The notes beneath the pieces are model-generated. The model was not told the DNA's origin and did no database searches. It worked only from the letters and a program-made list of their open reading frames with translations. Source: Thalassia testudinum (Eukaryota > Streptophyta > Magnoliopsida > Alismatales > Hydrocharitaceae). From it: a DNA stretch of 64,000 bases. The stretch's first letter is position 1, and each line of letters starts with the position of its first letter. The stretch spans positions 43,710,001-43,774,000 of the forward strand of contig JAZHRO010000039.1 of assembly GCA_037157565.1 (NCBI GenBank), given 5' to 3'. The translations under genes and the position numbers were made by a program. This document shows positions 55,535 through 64,000 of this stretch, one piece after another.

Positions 55535-57707
55535 ACGTCTATAGTGTAGTCCAGACGACTGCTGAGCTTTTGGACGTATGGAGTTAAGAACAGACATCTG
55601 AAAACACCTTTATCGTGAAGGTACGTTCTTTTCTCAGTTACGGCCATGCAGGCCGCACCACAGAAGATATGCAGGTCTAATTTTGGGGTGGCTGCTCTAT
55701 TGTACGCAAGAGCTACCTTGGGAAGGTGGGCGGAACACCCTCCCACGCACTTTTGGATGTCTGACCAGCTCACCAGACGACCGAAGGTGCTTCCAGATGA
55801 CCGTAGGAGTGGTGTGATGTCTGGAACCACTTTCAGACGATCACAGGGGAGTCCTGGACGTCTAAGGACACTGTAGGAACCTGAGGTGAGATTTTGTAGC
55901 TTTTAAGACGTTTGGACTTGTTTCCAGATGTCTAATTTTGGTTAGTAGACACGTTTTTGACCCGTTTGGGATTCGATCGGGATCCGTTTTACGCAAACAA
56001 AGTATCTGTAGTTTCCTTGTGAGTTTCTCCACGTACTAGAAACCTTTATACACTGTTCTGAATCTTCCTTTGGGATGTATTCCCTGGTATAGGGTTTCGG
56101 CCTGCTGCGTGTTTGGGGCTTGCAGAGATGTCTTGGTTTGCGGTTTGAGCCCCCATTACTCTCGGATTGTCTAGTAGAGTGGTCTACCCCTGTTAATCTT
56201 GTTAAAGGATGTATCTGTGGAATTAGCCAACTGAAAACTTAGGATGTGGCATGAACCCTAGGATAGAGAAATGAATAAACCAATTATACTGCATGATTGA
56301 ATTTGTATACGTGAATAAGTTAAACTGCTAGCCATTGCCTGTAATAAAGTTGTGAGTTGCCTGTTAGAATATGAGTTGCTTGAGATAAATGAACAGTTAC
56401 CTGTGAAATCATTAGTTCATGTATTAAATTGTGGAAACACGAGCTACCTGTATAGAAACGAGAACTGAATTGTGAATGATGGAGTCTGGATCAGAATAAT
56501 GTGGTGAACATGAGCATGAACCCTACGGGGAGTTAGGAGTAGAGCTTCTGTGGTTAGATGGAAAATCTGAATGTAGACGGGAAGTGTGTTAGCCCTTGAG
56601 TACGTGGTACCAAGGAGAGCGACTGTCCCCTTTTATGTAGAGTGGAGCTAGCCACCCTTGGGTTGGGACTTAGGGTTAGGATTGGCCACTCTACACTGAC
56701 TTCTGTTGGCCCTCGTGTACATGGTACCGAGGCGAGCTACTAGTGTAGGGAGGGATCTAGCCACCCCACAGGGCCCGAGGTTCAGCTAGCCACCCTACAT
56801 CGACTTGTTTGGCCCTCTGGGCAAATCGGGGTAGTCAGACAAGGGTGCGCGGACTATGGAGGGGCGAGACCCTTGTTTGGTTCTGAGGGGCTAGACCCCT
56901 ATTTCTGAGAGGGCTAGGCCCTATACTGTTCCGTGCTGTACTTTGGGTGTACCCGCTAGCAGAAACGACTAACCGCGTGTCATTGCGGGATAGCTACCCA
57001 TGGGTTTATCACGAGTGTCGTAGTCACCGCTACGTCTTGACAGTGACCTCGGGGTGGTTGACTGGGTGTAGGACTACCACGGGGGACTCTCCTGGCTAGG
57101 AGAGCACCACGTGTACCTTCTCCTCTTTGGAAAAGACTGCAATCAAGATCGTTCCCGCAAGGAACATGCAAGATCAAGAAAATTTGAAAGTTTGAGAAAA
57201 AGGGTGAAAAGAAAATGCATATAAAATAAAATAACTAGAAAAGAGAATTAAACCTGCTACTTTTACTGCTTGAGTATTATAGATACCACTCTACTCAGCG
57301 TTCGCTGACTCTATCTTTTTCATAACCCTGTTCAGGTCCAGGAGTTAAGCAGCCCGAGCTTCGGGCTGCGGAGGGTGCTGGGCCCAGTCGAGCCCAACCG
57401 TAGTTTTTCTGCTCTTCTTTTTGTATACCCTTACTGTTGTAGTGAGTTTCTAACTTTTAGCTGCTATTGTTGTTTCTGTTACTTTCGTTTCCGTTGTCTC
57501 TGTTGTTGTGGTGGTATGTTTTGGAATAGCAGTTTTACTTTCCTTTACTGCTTTGCTTGTTTTTACTGCTTAGTTATGTTGCATATGTGAATGTGGTTTA
57601 CTTTCCTACTTTTTGCTTATTTCTTGTTGGACGACTGGGTCTTGGGATTAGTCGAGGCGAGTGGGTCTCGGGTCCTGTAGGGATCCGGGAACTGGGTCAT
57701 AACAAGA

Positions 57708-57719
57708 TGGTATCAGAGC
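57708..57719 (+). other. Primer-binding site (initiator Met tRNA type)
   Basis: TGGTATCAGAGC, 3 nt after the 5' LTR. This is the standard start of the site complementary to initiator tRNA-Met. Confidence 0.9.
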
Positions 57720-57879
57720 AAAGTCATCCCGAGAAATGAACAACTAGCTTGAGAATAACCATTCACGTGCATTTAACTAGGGTAGCCACCACAACGTATC
57801 GCTTTGATATTTGTTCTGAGTCCTTTTTCAAAGAAATTCGATAGTGTTGACCCTTTTGTTCTGTCTTCCGTGTCTCCTT

Positions 57880-59155
57880 GCAGGAGATACCTCGTCAGGG
57901 AGTTCTTGAGGTGGGCCGCGGTCGCGGCCGTGGACGAGGATGGAGGGGCGGACGTGCTGGGCCTGAGGTACCAGTTGACCCGCCTCTTCTCCTGGGCATT
58001 TAGGCCCAGGATCTCGCTCAGCTGATTAGAGACATAGTGCGAGAGGAGCTCCACCAGCCTCCACGGGTACCTCTCCTTTAGGACATGGAGGGGGAGTCTT
58101 CGGTGGGACAGAGAGACCGCCGCAGCATCGGACAAGCAGGAGGGGGAGGGGGTGGTCCTCCACTACCCCCACCTCATTCCACAAGCAAGGAGCCCTCCTT
58201 GCTTGGAGGCGTGCTCGTTCCCCCACTACAGCTACACCACGAGCTTTTCGGACAGTTCCGGAAGCTGAAGCCCCCCTCCTTCAAGGGGGATGGGGACCCG
58301 TTTGACACAGAGGACTGGCTGGAGCAGATAAGGAAGGTGTTTGACACCCTTCTCCCTCCTGCGGAGTGCCACGTGGCCTTTGCCACATACCAGCTAGAGA
58401 GTGCGGCACACAGGTGGTGGAGGGTAGTCAGAGGCCAGGAGAGGGGAGAGCCGACGTGGGACCAGTTTGTGACCCTCTTCTGCGAGTAGTACTTCTCGCA
58501 GACTTGGCAGGACAAGAGGAGGTGGGAGTTCCACACTCTCCGCTGGGGGACAATGATTGTCAGTGAGTATCGCACGCGCTTCCTGGAGCAGTCACGTTTT
58601 TCTTCGACAGGTGTGGCTACAGAGGAGGAGTGCCTGTGGAGGTTCACTGAGGGGCTCCGACTTGCTATTCGGGGGTATGTCAAACCCTTGAAGCTACCCA
58701 CCTTCTCAAGAGTGGTGGAGGCAGTCATGATCTATGAGGAGACCAACCCAGTCGCGCGAGACACCGACAGTGGACGGAAGAGGCCCTACTAGCCAGAGTA
58801 CTCTCAGGGTTGTCGAGAGAGGAGGCACGCGACACCCGTAGGAGAGCCATCTCATTTTGTGGGGCCGTTAGTGGCCTTTGGAGGCCCCATACAGGGGCCA
58901 GCTGCTAGCACTGGACCCCCGCCCAGCCGTCAGCAGGGACCTACCGAGGGAGGGAGTCGAGTCCCCCTCTGCTACCAGTGTGGCTAGCCAGGCCACATCA
59001 GGAGGGACTGCCCATCTAAGGTTGGAGCACAGCAAATGTTCCCCGCACCGAGTGCTGGAGGCCGAGCTGGCGGTCGTGGTCCCCAAGCACGTGGGGGCAG
59101 GCAGTAGTCACGAGGAGGGTACCGACCGGCGGCTGCTCACCCGACCTAGAGTGTA
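57880..59155 (+). pseudogene. Gag of Tekay-like element (degenerate)
   Basis: An Arg/Gly-rich start (VGRGRGRGRGWRGGR near 57910) is followed by the capsid-like part: KPPSFKGDGDPFDTEDWLEQ, AHRWWR and TWDQFVTLFCE (58270-58489). Then comes VSEYRTRFLEQSRF near 58560 and a zinc knuckle CYQCG-PGHIRRDC near 58974-59012, interrupted by TAG. TAG stops also lie near 58487 and 58789. The protein would form the virus-like particle and bind the RNA. Confidence 0.9.
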
Positions 59156-59160
59156 GCTAC

Positions 59161-59720
59161 TTCGTCTGCGCCGAGGGTTCAGGGGCCTATCAATGTCCTA
59201 ACACACAGAGACGCTAGGGCTTCTGGTTCAGTGGTGGTAGGTATGGTTACCGTTTTCGGTAGATTAGTGTACGTACTTTTTGATTCTGGCGCCACACACT
59301 CTTTTGTCGCTGCAAGTTTTGCTGTCAGTTTGGGATAGGACAGTGTGCTGTTAGAGGATCCGTTTGTGATCAGAGAGCCAGGTGGCCAGTTGTTTGTAGC
59401 TGAGGAGGTATACACGGACTGCGAGGTCAGTATATGGGGACACAACCTCCCCGCTGACCTGATTGTGATACCGATGGAGGATTTTGGCGTGATTTTAGGG
59501 ATGGACTGGTTGTCCGCCTACCATGCTTTGGTGGACTATTTTGAGAGGAAGATCGTCTTCTCCATACCGGAGTTGCCTTCCTTTGAGTTCCATGGACAGC
59601 TGGTGGAAGGAGGTTTTAGATGCATTTTCGCACTTTGGGCAGCGAGGCTGTTGAGCCGGGGGTGTGAGGGCTTCCTAGCTTGTGTAGTGGCAGAGCCTAG
59701 CCCCATGGCTGACTTTCAGA
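59161..59720 (+). pseudogene. Aspartic protease of Tekay-like pol (degenerate)
   Basis: The active site reads VLFDSGATHSFV near 59275, followed by [17 protein letters not shown] (near 59490-59540), typical of plant chromovirus proteases. One TAG lies near 59337. It continues in frame into the reverse transcriptase. Confidence 0.9.
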
Positions 59721-61132
59721 GCATTCCGGTGGTTTATGAGTACCCCGATGTGTTTCCAGACGAGCTGCCAAGACTACTGCTCGAGTGTGAGATCGAGTTT
59801 GAGATCTCACTGGTACCGGGGACTAGCCCCATTTCTACTGCACCGTACAGGATGGCACCACTTGAGCTGCGGGAGCTCAAGTTACAGCTACAGGACCTGT
59901 TGGAGAAGGGCTTTGTGAGGCCCAGTGCGTCCCCGTGGGGAGTCCCTGTGTTGTTTGTGAAGAAGAAGGATGGTATCCTACGACTTTGTGTTGACTACAG
60001 GCAGCTGAATAGGATCACCATCAAGAACAAGTATTCGCTGCCGAGAATTGATGACCTTTTTGACCAATTGTGAGATGCCACAGTGTTCTCCAAGATAGAT
60101 CTGAGGTTAGGCTACCACCAGTTGAGGATCAGGGAGATCGATGTCTCCAAGACAACTTTCCGTACCCGGTACGGGCACTACGAGTTCTTGGTCATGCCGT
60201 TTAGGCTGACCAACGCCCCCGCTACTTTTATGGATTTGATGAATCGGGTTTTCAGATCGTACTTGGACTAGTTTGTGGTGGTATTCATCGACGACGTACT
60301 CGTTTACTCGCGAGATTAGGCACAGCACGGACATCATCTGCGGATGATTCTGGATACTTTGAGACGACGCAGGCTGTATGCCAAGTACAACAAGTGTGAG
60401 TTTTGGTTGAGACAGGTGACTTTCTTGGGTCACGTGATCTCAGGGGATGATTTGGCTGTGGACCCAGCCAAGGTTGAGGCCGTACTCAGGTGGGAGAGGC
60501 CATGTACTGTGATAGAGATACGAAGCTTTTTGGGTCTAGCAGGTTACTATCAGTGGTTTATCAGAGGATTCTCACAGATTGCACGTCCTATGACCCGGTT
60601 GACTTGGAAGGACGTGCCTTTTGCCTGGACAGATGCATGTGAGGCATGTTTTCAGGAATTGAAGGAGAGAATGACTTCAACTCCTGTGCTCACCATCCCG
60701 GACAGCAGTGGAAGTTTTGTGGTGTACATAGGCGCTTCGTTGCAGGGGTTAGGGGGTGTGCTTATGCAGCAGGGTCATGTGGTCGCTTACTCTTCGCGGC
60801 AACTGAAGCCCCATGAGCATAGCTACTGTACCCAAGACTTAGAGCTGGCAGCTGTTGTCTTCGTGCTGAAGACATGGAGGCACTACCTTTACGATGAGAC
60901 TTTTGAGATTTTCACAAATCATAAGAGTCTCAGGTACTTGTTTGACCAGAAGGAGCTCAACATGAGACAGAGATGTTGGTTAGAGCTCCTGAAGGACTAC
61001 GACTGCAGCATCTCCTACCATCCAGGGAAGGCTAATGTGGTAGCTGATGCCTTGAGCTGGAAGGCACCCGCCCGCTTGGCCAGTCTACAAGCACAGAGTT
61101 GGAAACTTATGGAGGAGTTGGATAGTTGGTGA
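59721..61132 (+). pseudogene. Reverse transcriptase and RNase H of Tekay-like pol (degenerate)
   Basis: Starts with [12 protein letters not shown] and [44 protein letters not shown] leads to a TGA near 60072. Then [11 protein letters not shown] and [14 protein letters not shown] are followed by a TAG and the catalytic FIDDVLVYSRD near 60287. RNase H follows with YSSRQLKPHE, LELAAVVFVLKTWRHYL and NVVADALS. The first RNase H Asp appears lost (YIGAS in place of the usual Y-DAS, near 60727). It ends at TGA near 61130. Confidence 0.93.
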
Positions 61133-62610
61133 CCCCGGGAGCCACAGGGGTATTGTGAGGCAGTGACAGTGACACAGCAGACGTGACTAGAGATGATAGA
61201 TTGCATCATCACAGGGCAGATGACAGATCCGTACTTATAGGCATTGCGGGATAGAGTGCTGTCAGGAGACCCAAGAGACTTTTCTTTTACAGACGAGGTG
61301 TTGCGCATGAGGGGACGCTTGTTCGTTCCCAGGGATGAGGAGTTGTTGAGAGAGCTCCTGACAGAGGCGTACGGGTCCAGGTTCACCAAACATCTCGGGA
61401 ACACAAAGACGCATCATGATTTGAGACGCGACTTTCGGTGGAGAGGGATGAAGTGGGATGTGGGTGAGTTCGTGCAACAATGTTTAGTGTGCCAGCAGGT
61501 GAAGGCCGAGCACCGAAGGCCTGCTGGGCCGTTGCAGCCACTTCTTGTGCCAGAGTGGAAGTGGGAGAGCATCACCATGGACTTGGTGGTTGGTCTACCT
61601 GTTACCCAGCGAGGACACGATGCAGTCTGGGTGATAGTGGACAAGTTGGTGAAGACGGCACGTTTCCTGCCGATCCGAGTCACCTTTGGGACCAACACAG
61701 TTGGTAGAGAGGTACATTCGCGATGTAGTACACCTGCACGGAGTTCTGCGTGAGATTGTATTCGACAGGGATACCCATTTTACTTCCCAGTTTTGGGCTG
61801 AGTTTCAGTAGGGTTTGGGAATATGGCTGAGGTTCAGTTCTGCGTACCACCCCCAGATGGATGGACAATCAGAGCGCACCATACAGAAGCTTGAGGACCT
61901 CTTGCGTGCCTATGTACTGGACTGGAGAGGCTCTTGGGAGGAGCATTTACTCCTGGCAGAGTTTGCATATAAAACAGTTATCACTCGAGCATCGGCATGG
62001 CACCTTACGTGGCTTTATACGGACGGAGGTGTACTACATCCTTGAGTTGGGTGGAGGTAGGGACCAAGTGGGAGGTTGGCCCCAGACTGATTCGTCAGAG
62101 TCAGGAGGTGATAGAGCAGATCCACAGACGACTCTGCACTGTCCGGAGCAGGCAGAAGAGTTATGCTGACCAGAAACGCAGAGAGGTGCAATTCGTGGTT
62201 GGGGATCATGTCTTTCTCCGCATTTCTCCCATGAAGGGCCTACAGCGGGGTGGAGGGGAAGCTTGCACCGAGGTTTATGGGGCCCTTTGAGGTCCTGGAG
62301 CAGGTAGGACCCGTTGCTTTCCGGCTTACCCTTCCTCCCCAGCTTTCTGGAGTGCACGACTTGTTCTACGTGTCCAACCTCAGGAAGTACGTCGTCGATC
62401 CCAGTTACGTTTTGAGCCATGAGAGCATCGAGGTGGGTGACGACCTGACCAACCCTGAGAGGCCAATACAGATACCAGACAGAGCCGTCCGGAGTCTGAG
62501 ACAGAAGCAGGTACCCCTGGTGAAGGTTTTATGGAGAAGCTAGCAGTACGTGGAGGCTACCTGGGAGCTTGAGGCGGCGATGCAAGAGTGGTACCTGGAG
62601 CTTTTTGAGG
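61133..62610 (+). pseudogene. Integrase with chromodomain-like end of Tekay-like pol (degenerate)
   Basis: The zinc-binding part near 61370-61500 ends in CLVCQQVKAEHRRPAG. The core has WESITMDLVVGLPVT (near 61560), then a frameshift near 61700 and REIVFDRDTHFTSQFW. YHPQMDGQSERTIQ lies near 61840 and another frameshift near 61990. The C-terminal part includes DHVFLRISPMKG, a frameshift near 62245, and KLAPRFMGPFEVLEQVGPVA. The end, VPLVKVLWRS-QYVEATWE (62510-62570), looks like the chromodomain, which in this clade steers insertion to chromatin. The first zinc-binding His seems lost. Confidence 0.9.
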
Positions 62611-62689
62611 GTACGTCTTTTTGGACCTACTTCGGTTCTCTTTAAGTTTGTTATGCATTTTACGCTCCTTTTTCCACACCCTAGCAAGT

Positions 62690-62729
62690 TCAAGTTTCGG
62701 GGACGAAACCTCCGTTAAGTTTGTTATGA
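62690..62729 (+). other. Polypurine tract region before the 3' LTR
   Basis: CAAGTTTCGGGGACGAAACC lies about 20-40 nt before the 3' LTR. This sequence, with the GGGGACGAAA core, is characteristic of Tekay/Del elements. Confidence 0.75.
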
Positions 62730-64000
62730 TGTAAAGACCCGTCCCACTTTTAGCCTTTGAAGACATCTGGAGTGTCAGTCAGATGTTTGTCCAGACGTCT
62801 GGACCCTTTCCCGAAAGTTTAGAAATGAAATTTTTGTACGCACTCTACGTTCTGCATGCAGGCGGCGTGTAGAACTTCGCCCCTCTCTCTCCTTTCTCCA
62901 CCTTCCTACCTAAACCCTACACCCACAGCCTCTATAAAAGGCCACCCTCCCCTCTTCTCCTCTCCACTCCACACACCACCATCTCCACCTTCAGAGCACG
63001 GCGGAGCGGCGAGAGGAGGTGAGCGAGGGAGCGTGTGAGAGCGAGGCGGAGGAGAGTGAGTAAGAAGGAGGTGGAGGCTGAGGTCAGGAGCTTCGGTGGA
63101 AGCTCGTCGGAGCTTGCACGGCCACTGTGGCATGTGCGGGAGGAGGAGGGAGTCCAGAGCGACATCCTCGATCACTTGCAGCAGTTGGAGTTGCGGCGGA
63201 GCATGAAGAAACGCGGTGGAGTGCGGTGAGGAGCACTGGGAGGACGTTCTGATATTGGAATTTTTCCAGTATCAGACGTCTGGAGTGCAGTTCAGACGGC
63301 TGCTGAGCTTTTGGACGTCTGGAGTCAAGACTAGACGTCTGAAAACACCTTTATCGCGAAGGTACGTTCTTTTCGCGGTTACGGCCATGCAGGCCGCTCT
63401 GTAGTAGATATGTCAGTCTAATTTTGGGGCGGCTGCTTTGTCATACGCAGGAGCGACCTTGGGAAGGTGCACGGAACACCCACCCACGCACTTTCGGACG
63501 TCTGACCAGCTCACTGGACAACCGGAGGTGCTTCTAGATGGCCGGAGGAGTGGTCCAACGTCTGGAACCACTTACAGACGATCGCAGGGGAGTCCTAGAC
63601 ATCTGAGGACACTGCAGGAACTTGAGGTGAGATTCTGTAGCTTTTAAGACGTCTGGACTTGCTTCCAGACGTCTGATTTTGGTTAGTAGACACATTTTTG
63701 ACTCGTTTGGGGTCTGATCAGGATCCGTTTTACGCAAACGAAGTATCTGTAGTTTCCTTGTGAGTTTCTTTACCTACTAGAAACCTTTATACACTGTTCT
63801 GAATCTTCCTTTGGGATGTTTTCCCTGGTATAGTGTTTCGACTTGCTGCGTGTTTGGGCTCGTAGAGATGCCTGGGTCTGCAGTTCGAGCCCCCATTACT
63901 CCCAGATTGTCTGGTAGAGTGGTCTACCCCTGTTAATCTTATTAAAGAATGTATCTGTGGAATTAGCCAACTGGAAACCTAGGATGTGGCATGAACCCTA
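62730..64000 (+). repeat. 3' LTR of the Tekay-like element (start only)
   Basis: Collinear with 54988-56260 of the 5' LTR with many substitutions, often C/T or G/A. TATA box at 62933-62939 and hairpin at 63249-63275. By comparison with the 5' LTR about 1.4 kb remain beyond the window. Confidence 0.93.

Larger units (their letters stand above)
54988..57704 (+). repeat. 5' LTR of the Tekay-like element (2717 bp)
   Basis: TG at 54988 and CA at 57703-57704. TATA box at 55191-55197. It carries many GACGTCT-type palindromes (for example about 55020-55070, 55530-55600, 55755-55925) and the hairpin at 55508-55534. A stretch at 56570-57120 contains repeated GGCCCTCGTGTAC- and CTAGCCACCC-type blocks. 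Confidence 0.93.
54988..64000 (+). mobile_element. Tekay/Del-like chromovirus (Ty3/gypsy), 3' LTR cut by window
   Basis: 5' LTR 54988-57704, primer-binding site at 57708, gag, protease, reverse transcriptase, RNase H, integrase and a chromodomain-like end, polypurine tract before 62730, then the start of the 3' LTR. The order, the TGGTATCAGAGC primer site and the TTTCGGGGACGAAA tract are typical of the clade. About a dozen in-frame stops and at least three frameshifts make it defective. The LTRs differ at many positions, so the insertion is old. Confidence 0.93.

Overview
This window is plant repetitive DNA, of the kind expected in transposon-rich heterochromatin of a large-genome species. 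I find no host gene, tRNA, rRNA or CRISPR array. The evidence for a plant is an Athila-clade and a Tekay/Del-clade Ty3/gypsy element, an En/Spm (CACTA) transposon with both tnpD/TNP2-like and tnpA-like genes, TTTAGGG-like repeats, and damage that looks like cytosine-methylation decay.

Layout. (1) 1-13532, minus strand: an almost complete Athila-like retrotransposon with 2.7 kb LTRs, cut by the window start about 54 bp inside its 3' LTR. (2) 13533-14466, 43524-44849 and 52738-54987: an anonymous background sequence, partly a 77-bp tandem repeat, that becomes continuous once the insertions are removed. (3) 14467-43523, plus strand: a 29-kb CACTA transposon (CACTAC...GTAGTG, 2-bp AT duplication) sitting in the 77-bp repeat, with a TNP2-like pseudogene at 18189-21310 and a tnpA-like (Transposase_24-like) gene at 38348-42651. 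(4) Inside the CACTA element: a solo Tekay LTR at 38589-41316 that splits a tnpA exon (duplication GAGGC), and a truncated Athila-derived element, NA-1, at 21375 to about 38235 on the minus strand. NA-1 carries two solo LTRs (24646-26304 and 34425-36447) and a second element of its own family, NA-2 (26531-33111, plus strand). (5) 44850-52737: a long solo LTR, minus strand, duplication ATGGC, with another solo LTR (47715-50466) inside it. (6) 54988 to the window end, plus strand: a decayed Tekay/Del chromovirus.

The best candidate for an undescribed system is the NA family. NA-1 and NA-2 share their LTR type, 5' leader and 1.5-kb 3' noncoding region with the Athila-like element, but gag-pol is replaced by one long acidic reading frame, rich in Asp, Glu, Ser and Pro, that I do not recognise. 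The frame survives over about 1.7 kb in NA-2 with only three TAG stops and no frameshift, and a diverged copy in NA-1 adds an N-terminal part. This suggests a non-autonomous partner that depends on the Athila machinery yet encodes a protein of its own.

Several cis structures also look constrained: twin hairpins in the transcribed part of the Athila-type LTRs, a hairpin with compensatory substitutions in the Tekay-type LTRs, a palindrome at the end of the acidic frame, a second polypurine tract, and short repeats built on CCGCCCATGG. These are readings by eye; no alignment or database search was run.
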